The notes under the pieces were generated by a model, which was not told the origin of the DNA, did not search any database, and saw only the letters and a program-made list of their open reading frames with translations. Made by a program: the position numbers and the translations under genes. DNA of 12,845 nucleotides from assembly GCA_964569845.1 (NCBI GenBank), contig CAZMUQ010000031.1:1-12845 (forward strand), in the 5' to 3' direction. Positions 1 to 5,520 of this stretch are shown one piece after another. Origin of the DNA: CAZMUQ01 sp964569845 (GTDB taxonomy: Archaea > Thermoproteota > Bathyarchaeia > Hecatellales > Hecatellaceae). Position 1 is the stretch's first letter. Every line of letters begins with the position of its first letter.

Positions 1-561
<561 letters not shown>

Positions 562-563
<2 letters not shown>

Positions 564-623
564 TTGGGCGGGGAATACGACCGTCTAGGTTTAAAAAGTT
601 TTTCGGCTGGGTTTGGGCGGGGG
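562..623. repeat. 12-bp direct repeat pair in the pre-16S leader
   Basis: GTTTGGGCGGGG occurs at 562-573, abutting the 16S 5' end, and again at 611-622. On the transcribed (minus) strand this reads CCCCGCCCAAAC. The stretch between the copies contains an A/T-rich block (about 589-603). These copies may be part of the pre-16S processing stem, but the partner strand 3' of 16S is not in the window. Confidence 0.5.
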
Positions 624-642
624 TTTACTGCAACCCTACATC

Positions 643-673
643 AGACCTAAGCATTATTTTTATACTTAGGTCT
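643..673 (-). promoter_or_regulatory. rRNA promoter: TATA box inside a 9-bp palindrome
   Basis: On the minus strand the sequence TATAAAAATAATG (652-664) matches an archaeal TATA box. It is bracketed by a perfect inverted repeat, AGACCTAAG at 643-651 and CTTAGGTCT at 665-673. Transcription would start about 25 nt downstream, near 632, giving a leader of about 70 nt before 16S. The symmetric arms could be a binding site for a dimeric regulator over the TATA box. That is inference; only the repeat and the TATA match are seen. A second AT-rich block at about 589-603 could be an alternative promoter nearer to 16S. Confidence 0.6.
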
Positions 674-679
674 TCATAT

Positions 680-766
680 TGTACCCGCAACCGGAGGTCG
701 TGGTTTTCATCCTCAGATGGAACATCTTCATTGTCTAATCGACGCCGCCGCCGGATGGTTGCGGGT
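680..766 (-). ncRNA. Candidate small structured RNA, H/ACA-like
   Basis: This is a GC-rich island (about 57% G+C by hand count) in AT-rich intergenic DNA, a known signature of RNA genes in AT-rich thermophiles. The ends form a perfect 10-bp stem: ACCCGCAACC at 683-692 and GGTTGCGGGT at 757-766. On the minus strand the stem is followed at once by ACA (680-682), the place expected for the ACA box of an archaeal H/ACA guide RNA. The interior holds a small hairpin, AGATG-TTC-CATCT, flanked by ATGA and GA, which resembles a kink-turn binding L7Ae. A TATA-like sequence lies about 25 nt upstream of the stem. It does not fold as a tRNA. The guide pocket is not clear, and C/D-like boxes (ATGAAGA, CTGA) are also present, so the class is uncertain. 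Confidence 0.5.
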
Positions 767-989
767 TGAATAACTTTTGCTGGCAATATAGTTTGAGGAA
801 GGGAGGCTATATAAGGATTGCTATCAATTTGTGCTTTAAAATTTAGTTTCTTGTCCCTTTACGTTTTTAATGTAGATTTAAATTTTTAGGGAGAACAGAC
901 CTTTCCCAGCTTCTTAAGATTCCAGAACGATTTATATATCCTACCTAAACCCTTAATCTTGAAATACCAAATATTTTTAGAGAAAGTTT
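767..989. other. Intergenic region without a gene
   Basis: No convincing protein or RNA gene is seen between the structured RNA candidate and the thioredoxin stop. Besides the TATA-like sites near 783-816 there is another, TTTATATATCC at 931-941, usable on either strand. The thioredoxin transcript probably ends in the T-rich stretch read on the minus strand at about 958-988. Confidence 0.5.
783..795 (-). promoter_or_regulatory. Possible TATA box for the structured RNA
   Basis: On the minus strand the sequence CAAACTATATTGC is centred about 25 nt upstream of position 766, where the 10-bp stem of the RNA candidate begins. A stronger-looking TATA (CCTTATATAGC, 806-816 in reverse complement) lies a little further upstream and would start a transcript near 785. 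Confidence 0.35.
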
Positions 990-1421
990 TTAGGTTAAAT
1001 GCTTGTTTATTATGCTTTTTATTACCTCCTCTGGAACTGCACCAATTATCCTATCAACCTCAACACCATTCTTGATGACTATAAGCGTTGGAATTGATGT
1101 AACCCTGTAAGCTAAAGCTGTTTTTGGGTTTTGGTCTACGTTTACTTTTGCAAACACAATTTTTCCTGCATACTGTTTAGCCAACTTCTCTATAATTGGA
1201 GCAATAACCATACATGGAGGACACCAAGAAGCCCAAAAATCCACAACAACAAACCTAAACCTACCAACAAAATCCCCAAAATCCTCATCACCAACATCAA
1301 CAGGCTTACTTAAAGTTTCAACCCTCTGGCTTAATTGCCTGGATTTTTCAAGTTTCTGCATCATCTCTATAAGCTTTCTTTTCTTAATTTCCTCAAGCTC
1401 TTTATCCTCAACCATCATCAC
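990..1421 (-). CDS. trxA: Thioredoxin with N-terminal helical extension
   Basis: Cytoplasmic thiol-disulfide oxidoreductase. The thioredoxin fold covers about residues 45-143, with the active site WCPPC at 66-70 and the cis-proline in TSIPT at 111. The central Pro-Pro differs from the classical CGPC and would shift the redox potential; it is common in thioredoxin-like proteins. About 40 residues precede the domain. The first 30 form a charged helix (EDKELEEIKKRKLIEM) like the start of the PDCD5 protein encoded nearby. There is no signal peptide or membrane segment. The start is GTG at 1421, with in-frame ATGs at 1418 and 1415 as alternatives. It is transcribed divergently from the CBS-ribosomal gene run. 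Family assignment is secure; substrates are unknown. Confidence 0.95.
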   Translation of the reverse strand: MMMVEDKELEEIKKRKLIEMMQKLEKSRQLSQRVETLSKPVDVGDEDFGDFVGRFRFVVVDFWASWCPPCMVIAPIIEKLAKQYAGKIVFAKVNVDQNPKTALAYRVTSIPTLIVIKNGVEVDRIIGAVPEEVIKSIINKHLT

Positions 1422-1457
1422 ATCAACCCTACAAGTTTAAGAATTTTTAGCATAAGA

Positions 1458-1490
1458 TAAATTTAAAGTTAAGATTTAACTATTAAATAC
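1458..1490. promoter_or_regulatory. Divergent promoters, thioredoxin / CBS protein
   Basis: The 113-nt gap holds two TATA-like sites: CTTTAAATTTA on the minus strand (1458-1468), which would start thioredoxin mRNA near 1440, and ATTAAATAC on the plus strand (1482-1490), which would start the CBS mRNA near 1511. The two sites are about 20 bp apart, so they may influence each other. Confidence 0.45.
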
Positions 1491-1534
1491 TAACGTTACT
1501 CTTTCAAGTATTAGGTGAAAAATTATAAGTTTTT

Positions 1535-1945
1535 ATGGTGAAACTATTGAGTTATCCTAAGGTTAAAGATATAATGCAAAGGAATGTTGTTAAAGTTGAT
1601 GGTGAAAATTCTATCATTGAAGTTTGTAAAATTATGGGTGAAAAGCATATTGGTAGTGTCATAGTTGAAATTGAAAGAAAACCTACAGGAATTTTTACTG
1701 AGAGAGATTTGCTTTCAAAAATTTTTCTTAGCAAACTTGATATTGAGAAGGTTAAGGTTAAGGATTATATGTCAAAACCTTTAGTTACGATTAAGCCTGA
1801 TGTAGGTTTAAGAGAGGCTGCTAGAATGATGAGCGAGCTACATATACGTAGACTTCCAGTTGTTGATGATGAAGGAAGACTTCTAGGTATCATAACATCA
1901 TCAGATATTGTTTCAGCTATAGCAAAATATGGTTTAGAATTTTAG
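1535..1945 (+). CDS. CBS-domain pair protein
   Basis: A stand-alone protein of two CBS domains, about residues 9-65 and 76-132, forming a Bateman module. Each has the usual ending: GIFTERDLL at 52-60 and GIITSSDIV at 118-126. Such modules bind adenine nucleotides (AMP, ATP, SAM or NAD) and act as energy or metabolite sensors. No catalytic or DNA-binding domain is fused to it, so the partner is unknown. It is the first gene of a tight plus-strand run with a zinc finger and translation genes, so it may be co-expressed with them. The start is ATG at 1535 with an in-frame GTG right after it. The only ribosome binding site candidate, AGGTGA at 1512-1517, is rather far away, so the exact start is less certain. 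Confidence 0.92.
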   Translation: MVKLLSYPKVKDIMQRNVVKVDGENSIIEVCKIMGEKHIGSVIVEIERKPTGIFTERDLLSKIFLSKLDIEKVKVKDYMSKPLVTIKPDVGLREAARMMSELHIRRLPVVDDEGRLLGIITSSDIVSAIAKYGLEF

Positions 1946-1957
1946 GATGTGGTTTAG

Positions 1958-2179
1958 TTGAGTAAAAAGAAAGAGGAAAAAATTACCTGTGTTGATTGTG
2001 GAACCCCACTAGAAGCTAAAGATGAAGGGAAACTTTGGGGAAGATGCATGTATTGTGGAAAGCCTGTATGTTTTGGATGCAGTAAATATTTAGGAGTGTA
2101 TAAGAAGGGTTTATATCTTGATAACTATGTTGAAGTTTTAAGGCTTTGTGGAAAATGTTATGGGAAGGAAAAACATTAA
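1958..2179 (+). CDS. Small zinc-binding protein, FYVE/treble-clef-like
   Basis: A 73-residue protein with four CxxC pairs at residues 11/14, 30/33, 38/41 and 64/67, enough for two zinc ions. The order and spacing of the inner part (RCMYCGKPVCFGCS, then RLCGKCY) match the eukaryotic FYVE finger pattern: CxxC, spacer, CxxCG-x3-CxxCS, spacer, R-x-CxxCY/F. A cross-brace fold with pairs 1+3 and 2+4 sharing a zinc would be expected. The basic RRHHC patch needed for phosphatidylinositol-3-phosphate is absent (GRC instead), so lipid binding of that kind is not predicted. The start is TTG at 1958, 12 nt after the CBS stop. The position upstream of eS19 suggests a role near translation or in protein/RNA binding, but the function is unknown. 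Confidence 0.85.
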   Translation: MSKKKEEKITCVDCGTPLEAKDEGKLWGRCMYCGKPVCFGCSKYLGVYKKGLYLDNYVEVLRLCGKCYGKEKH

Positions 2180-2210
2180 AAAAGGATAAACCATTTTAGG
2201 AGAAACACCA

Positions 2211-2219
2211 TTTTTAAAG
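2211..2219 (+). promoter_or_regulatory. Possible internal promoter before eS19
   Basis: The 59-nt gap before the ribosomal genes contains TTTTTAAAG centred about 25 nt before the TTG start of eS19. It could start a near-leaderless ribosomal transcript, separate from the CBS/zinc-finger message. Confidence 0.3.
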
Positions 2220-2238
2220 TTAACATGTGGGGGGAGAA

Positions 2239-2661
2239 TTGGCTACAGTTTATGACGTACCTGCAAACCGTCTAATAGAAAAGATTGCAGAGTATTTGCT
2301 GGAAAATGTTGAAGAAGTTAAACCTCCAAATTGGGCTAAATTTGTTAAAACAGGCTCCCATAAACAGCGTCCACCTGACAGAGATGATTGGTGGTATATT
2401 AGGTGTGCATCACTCCTAAGAAAACTATATGTTAAAGGCCCTATTGGTCTTTCAAGGCTTAGAAAAGAGTATGGTGGCAGAAAAACAGGTAAAATGAGGC
2501 CTGAACATTCTAGAAGAGCTGGGGGGGCTATAATTAGGAAGGCTCTCCAGCAACTTGAAAAAGCTGGATTAGTTAAAACTATATCAAGAAGGGGTAGAGT
2601 ATTAACAGATGAAGGAAGAAGTCTTCTTGATAGACTTGCATTTGAGGTAAAAAAGAAGTAG
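2239..2661 (+). CDS. rps19e: Ribosomal protein eS19
   Basis: Small-subunit ribosomal protein S19e, found in archaea and eukaryotes and needed for 40S-type subunit maturation in eukaryotes. With the TTG start it has 140 residues, the usual archaeal length. The family signatures are visible: the N-terminal TVYDVPANRLI, the tryptophan-rich PPNWAKFVKTGSHK and DDWWYIRCASLLRKLY, then GGRKTGKMRPEHSRRAGG and a winged-helix-type C-terminus (ALQQLEKAGLV, GRVLTDEGRSLLD). I chose TTG 2239 over the in-frame GTG at 2227 because the GGGGGGAG run at 2229-2236 looks like the ribosome binding site, and archaeal homologues begin close to the TVYDVP motif. The PDCD5 gene follows 9 nt later. Confidence 0.97.
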   Translation: MATVYDVPANRLIEKIAEYLLENVEEVKPPNWAKFVKTGSHKQRPPDRDDWWYIRCASLLRKLYVKGPIGLSRLRKEYGGRKTGKMRPEHSRRAGGAIIRKALQQLEKAGLVKTISRRGRVLTDEGRSLLDRLAFEVKKK

Positions 2662-2670
2662 GGTGAAAAT

Positions 2671-2994
2671 TTGGCTGAGGAAGATGTTGAGCTTCAAAAA
2701 TTAAAGCAGCAAAGATTAATGGAGCTCCAAAGAAGAGCTGCAGAAGAAGAGGCTAAAGCTAGAATTGAAATGGAGAAGCAGGCAGCTTTAAGAATAATAC
2801 TTACACCTGAAGCAAGACAAAGACTTGCAAATATAAAAATGGTTAGACCAGAATTTGCTGAAAAACTTGAGCTACAACTTATTCAGCTTGCTCAAACAGG
2901 AAGAATAAATCTACCTATAACGGATGAACAATTAAAAGAAATTTTAAGAAGAATATCTCAGAGAAAAAGAGATTTTACAATTAGAAGGATTTAG
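2671..2994 (+). CDS. PDCD5 / TFAR19-family protein
   Basis: Archaeal relative of human PDCD5 (TFAR19), 107 residues, usually annotated as a DNA-binding protein. The N-terminal third is a charged helix rich in E, K, R and Q (VELQKLKQQRLMELQRR). The core three-helix bundle covers about residues 38-100, with the family motifs LTPEARQRLANIKMVRPE and GRINLPITDEQLKEIL. The eukaryotic protein binds the chaperonin CCT and related factors, so a link to protein folding is possible here, but this is inference. The start is TTG at 2671 with a good GGTG ribosome binding site (2663-2666). In many archaea this gene sits between eS19 and eL39, exactly as here. Confidence 0.95.
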   Translation: MAEEDVELQKLKQQRLMELQRRAAEEEAKARIEMEKQAALRIILTPEARQRLANIKMVRPEFAEKLELQLIQLAQTGRINLPITDEQLKEILRRISQRKRDFTIRRI

Positions 2995-3006
2995 AAGGTG
3001 TAAATT

Positions 3007-3162
3007 TTGGCTAGAGTTAAAATCTTACCTAAAAAGCTTAAACTTGCAAAAGCTTACAAGCAAGCTAAACCTGTTCCAGCATGGGTTGTAGCTAAAACCA
3101 TGGGGAAAGTTAGAAGAACACCAACTCAAAGACATTGGCGTAGAACTAAGATTAAAATTTAA
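3007..3162 (+). CDS. rpl39e: Ribosomal protein eL39
   Basis: The smallest large-subunit protein, 51 residues, lining part of the peptide exit tunnel. Translation from TTG at 3007 gives MARVKILPKKLKLAKAYKQ, then PVPAWVVAKTMGKVRR and TPTQRHWRRTKIKI. This shows the family hallmarks: a strongly basic composition, the P-x-P-x-W motif in the middle and the RHWRRTKI ending. The start is supported by AGGTG at 2996-3000, six bases upstream. The gene is only 156 bp and easy to miss. It is flanked by the PDCD5 gene (12-nt gap) and eL31 (23-nt gap), the classical archaeal order. Confidence 0.96.
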   Translation: MARVKILPKKLKLAKAYKQAKPVPAWVVAKTMGKVRRTPTQRHWRRTKIKI

Positions 3163-3185
3163 AGAAGGTTTAGGGGGCCTAATAA

Positions 3186-3491
3186 GTGTCTAAAGGAAAA
3201 AACAGTAGTGAGGAAAGATTTTACACTATCCCTCTTAGAAGAGCATGGGTTGCACCATTTCCTGAAAGAACGCCTAAAGCAATAAGGATTTTAAAAAGCT
3301 TCCTGAGAAGACATTTAAAAACTGATGATTTTAAGATTGATGAAAGCTTGAATAGACTTATTTGGAAAAGAGGTATAGAAAAACCTCCAAGAAAAGTGAG
3401 AGTAAAAGTTGTTGAAGAAGATGGAGTTTATGTAGTTTATCCACTAGAAGCTAAAGTTGAAGAGAAAGCTAAGGAAGAAAGTGAAAGCTAA
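3186..3491 (+). CDS. rpl31e: Ribosomal protein eL31
   Basis: Large-subunit protein L31e, placed near the tunnel exit in archaeal and eukaryotic ribosomes. It has 101 residues, with the signature RFYTIPLRRAWVAPFPERTPKAI at residues 11-33 (family pattern: Y-x-I-P-L-R, then P-x-x-x-R-x-x-x-A) and LIWKRGIEKPPRKVRVKV at 63-80. The last 14 residues are an acidic/basic tail (EEKAKEESES), unlike the compact end of most homologues but harmless. The start is GTG at 3186 after GGGGG at 3174-3178. It is the last gene of the plus-strand run. In many archaea eIF6 and eL20/LX follow; here a convergent epimerase comes next, so the usual cluster is broken. Confidence 0.96.
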   Translation: MSKGKNSSEERFYTIPLRRAWVAPFPERTPKAIRILKSFLRRHLKTDDFKIDESLNRLIWKRGIEKPPRKVRVKVVEEDGVYVVYPLEAKVEEKAKEESES

Positions 3492-3507
3492 TCAATTTCC
3501 TAGCTTT
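3484..3507. terminator. Shared hairpin between convergent genes
   Basis: A perfect 7-bp inverted repeat, AAAGCTA at 3484-3490 and TAGCTTT at 3501-3507, has a 10-nt loop and overlaps the stop codons of both eL31 and the epimerase. It is followed by TTTTAAG on the plus strand. It may end or protect both transcripts. Archaeal termination depends mainly on T-tracts, so the role is a guess. Confidence 0.4.
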
Positions 3508-4384
3508 TAAGAAGATTAAGTTCAAAGTTTAAAACATCTTTTATTCCTTCTTTAAGGCTAATTTTTGGCTTGTAACCTTCAAGTTTAATCTTTTCTATAT
3601 TTAATACTCCTCTCTCAATCTCACCTTCCTCTTTTGGGAGATACTCAATTTTAAAGCTTTTTTTAAGTTCCTCTTCCACAATTTTTACAACATCATTTAT
3701 ACTATGCTCTACACCAGTTCCAATATTATATACCCCAGTTAAACCTTTATCAATAATAAGCTCAACAGCTGAAACAACATCCAAAACATGAGTAAAATCT
3801 CTTGTTTGGTTTCCATCCCCAGTAATGTAACAAACACCATTCCTTAATACATCATAAATTATTTTGTTAACAGGTCCATGGCGTTTACCTACCTGGGGAC
3901 CGTAAACAGAGGATAAACGTATAATTGTTGATTTTTGAGGATAAAGCATTTGAATATACTTTTCGCATGTAAGCTTAGATAAACCATAGGGGCTTATGGG
4001 ATTTGTTGGATGAGTTTCAGGTATAGGGATTATTGAAGGTTTACCATAAACCGCAGCTGAAGATGAAAAAATTAGGTCTGAACCATACTTTAAAGTTAAC
4101 CTTAAAATGTTTAATGTTCCAATAATGTTTTTTGTTGCATCTTCAACAGGATCACTAAAACTTCTTGGAACGTATGCTTGAGCTGCAACATGAATAATTA
4201 TTGATGGTTTTAAATGGTCCACAATTTTTTTAAGATTATCATAATCTCTTATATCGCATACAAGAGTATTTTCATCCTTAATTATATCAACACCTAAAAC
4301 TTCATTAACCTCAGGTTTTTCCTTTAACCTTTCTACTATCTTCCTACCAATAAAACCTGCACTTCCAGTAACAAGGATATTCAT
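3500..4384 (-). CDS. NAD-dependent sugar-nucleotide epimerase/dehydratase
   Basis: Extended short-chain dehydrogenase of 294 residues, the GalE-like group acting on UDP- or dTDP-sugars. The Rossmann motif TGSAGFIG is at residues 6-13, an adenine-binding acidic region (DIRDYDN) at 44-50, and HVAAQA at 65-70. The catalytic triad is represented by the serine run FSSSAAVYG (106-114) and by YGLSK with Tyr133 and Lys137. The sugar-binding part includes RLSSVYGP and GDGNQTRDFTHVLDV (189-203), typical of UDP-glucose 4-epimerase relatives. The substrate cannot be decided from sequence. Its likely role is to supply sugars for glycans of the cell surface or glycoproteins. The gene has its own promoter and stands alone, convergent with eL31. 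No frameshift or missing active-site residue is seen. Confidence 0.93.
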   Translation of the reverse strand: MNILVTGSAGFIGRKIVERLKEKPEVNEVLGVDIIKDENTLVCDIRDYDNLKKIVDHLKPSIIIHVAAQAYVPRSFSDPVEDATKNIIGTLNILRLTLKYGSDLIFSSSAAVYGKPSIIPIPETHPTNPISPYGLSKLTCEKYIQMLYPQKSTIIRLSSVYGPQVGKRHGPVNKIIYDVLRNGVCYITGDGNQTRDFTHVLDVVSAVELIIDKGLTGVYNIGTGVEHSINDVVKIVEEELKKSFKIEYLPKEEGEIERGVLNIEKIKLEGYKPKISLKEGIKDVLNFELNLLKS

Positions 4385-4413
4385 AGTATCTTCAAAAAAG
4401 GTAGTAATAGCTA

Positions 4414-4422
4414 GATAAATAT
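4414..4422 (-). promoter_or_regulatory. TATA box of the epimerase gene
   Basis: On the minus strand ATATTTATC is centred about 34 nt before the ATG at 4384, giving a predicted start near 4392 and a leader of about 8 nt. There is no clear ribosome binding site, which fits near-leaderless expression. Confidence 0.4.
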
Positions 4423-4462
4423 GTGCATTTTCCTTCCTACCCTTCTCTACACCAAGTTAAGC

Positions 4463-4508
4463 TTAAAAAAAGGGAAATTTGTCAAAAATCCAGATTTCCA
4501 ATTTGACA
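4463..4508 (-). terminator. Terminator after the RHH gene
   Basis: Read on the minus strand, an inverted repeat TGTCAAA/TTTGACA (4502-4508 with 4480-4486) is followed by CCC and seven T (4465-4474 in complement). An overlapping pair GGAAAT/ATTTCC (4473-4478 and 4494-4499) adds alternative folding. The T-run alone would suffice as an archaeal terminator. Confidence 0.5.
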
Positions 4509-4524
4509 GCTGAAATTTGCTTTT

Positions 4525-4719
4525 TTAACCTAAACTATTCATTAATCCTTTATCTTTTAACCATTCAACTATTATTCGCCTTAATATTGCTGACCTGTTA
4601 GGTTCATGAAAAACCTTTTTAAGCTTTTCTAGGATAACCCATAAGCTTCTAGGTAAACTAACAGTTTTTTGTAAAACTAGGTCTTCAGGTTTATCAGGCA
4701 TACTTATAGGTCTGACCAT
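4525..4719 (-). CDS. Ribbon-helix-helix DNA-binding protein
   Basis: A 64-residue protein matching the ribbon-helix-helix (CopG/MetJ-like) layout. A short strand (LVLQKTVSLP, about residues 14-23) would form the DNA-contacting ribbon with a partner. It is followed by helix A (SLWVILEKLKKVF) and helix B (NRSAILRRIIVEWLKDKG), joined by a turn with N-R-S, as in many archaeal RHH repressors. The first 13 residues are probably a flexible arm. It should act as a dimer. The start ATG at 4719 follows a good GGAGGG site at about 4727-4732. There is no toxin-like gene directly beside it, so it is not clearly an antitoxin; it is more likely a solitary regulator. Its target is unknown. Confidence 0.8.
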   Translation of the reverse strand: MVRPISMPDKPEDLVLQKTVSLPRSLWVILEKLKKVFHEPNRSAILRRIIVEWLKDKGLMNSLG

Positions 4720-4869
4720 AACTTAACCCTCCATCTATTTGGTTAAGTTTTTGTAGAAGCTTTAATTTGGTTATGAGGGGCTGTAAATCCTCAAAAATTC
4801 ACTTGCTTTAGGATACCCTTGAAAATTTTTGCTTTAATTTTTTAAAAGCATGTTCTACCCCATTTTATC

Positions 4870-4994
4870 TTAGCTAGCTAGAGAGGTTAAGGGGGAAATG
4901 GGAAAAACCTTGCTATATTTTTGTGTTATACATTTTCTTGTAAAAGTTTACAGCAAAGTTTTAGGGTTCACTTGGCAGGATTTTAGCTAGCTAA
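4870..4994. repeat. 125-bp imperfect foldback element
   Basis: Two copies of the self-complementary TAGCTAGCTA (4871-4880 and 4984-4993) mark the ends; with one extra base each they form the inverted pair TTAGCTAGCTA / TAGCTAGCTAA. Inside lies a second inverted pair, AAAACCTTGCT at 4904-4914 and AGCAAAGTTTT at 4952-4962, with one mismatch that becomes a G-U pair in minus-strand RNA. The two arms have similar spacing (33 and 31 bp). It could be a small non-autonomous mobile element, a structured RNA or a set of binding sites. No flanking target duplication is evident. The rest of the gap 4720-5012 holds nothing recognisable. Confidence 0.4.
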
Positions 4995-5012
4995 CATAAT
5001 TTTCCTTAAGGG

Positions 5013-5219
5013 TTAGTCTAAGTCAACCTCAATTATGAGCTTGTTTTCTACTCTGTAGGCTCTAGCAACTTTACCTATAAATTCTTCAACTTCACTTTTC
5101 ATCTTAGCTGAAAGGTTTATAACAATCTTTGGATACCTTTTCCGCTTTCTACCTTTAAGCTTGCTAAAGCTACTCCAAAAACTAATTTTGCATGGATAAT
5201 ACTTGAACTGACCTTCCAT
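5013..5219 (-). CDS. Small basic hypothetical protein
   Basis: A 68-residue reading frame that I do not recognise. The middle is strongly basic (KLKGRKRKRYPKIVINL, residues 21-37). After this comes a likely strand-helix-strand pattern: KIVINLS, then a helix SEVEEFIGKVARAYRV, then KLIIEVDLD. This amphipathic pattern and normal residue composition argue that it is a true protein, perhaps nucleic-acid-binding. There is no membrane segment. It starts with ATG at 5219; there is no ribosome binding site, but a TATA-like sequence centred about 29 nt upstream fits leaderless transcription. It stands alone between the foldback element and an A-rich gap. Confidence is moderate because of the short length and lack of a known family. 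Confidence 0.55.
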   Translation of the reverse strand: MEGQFKYYPCKISFWSSFSKLKGRKRKRYPKIVINLSAKMKSEVEEFIGKVARAYRVENKLIIEVDLD

Positions 5220-5245
5220 AAGAATTATTTTAAGAAAAATCTTAG

Positions 5246-5252
5246 GTATAAG
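5246..5252 (-). promoter_or_regulatory. TATA box for the 5013-5219 gene
   Basis: On the minus strand CTTATACC is centred near 5248, placing the transcript start at or next to the ATG at 5219. The rest of the gap to 5369 is purine-rich AT DNA with no gene that I can support. Confidence 0.35.
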
Positions 5253-5369
5253 TACGAGAGATTGATAAAAGTAAAAAACTTAGGAACATGGTAGAGGAAA
5301 GGAAAGTAAAAAAGTAAAAATTTGAACTAGTAATCTGTTTTTAACGGAAGAAAAGTAAGTTGCACATAA

Positions 5370-5520
5370 TTGATATACATTTTAAACTTGGAGAATAAGC
5401 CAGCCATAGCAAATAGAATTACCCTTATCTTCCAAAAGAATTGAAAACATCTTTAGAGATGTTAGTGCCAAGATTATTAGTGAAGAATTTTTTGATGTAC
5501 TAGTTTTCCACCTTAAACAT
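5370..5520 (+). pseudogene. Frameshifted 5' part of the next gene
   Basis: Upstream of the ATG at 5521 its reading frame stays open back to 5410 and reads like protein (FRDVSAKIISEEFFDVL), but it has no ATG, GTG or TTG start. A second frame starting with TTG at 5370 or 5388 gives LENKPAIANRITLIFQK and stops at 5442-5444. Removing one A from the AAAA run at 5434-5437 joins the two frames into one continuous protein. This suggests a one-base insertion: either an assembly error or a recent mutation. Confidence 0.4.

Noticed and set aside
683..766. GC-rich stem-loop considered as a tRNA
   Set aside because: The ends pair like an acceptor stem, but neither strand has a T-loop (TTCAANN) or a proper anticodon arm.
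4525..4719. RHH protein as an antitoxin
   Set aside because: No toxin-like gene (PIN, RelE, VapC or HEPN) lies directly up- or downstream; the gene seems solitary.
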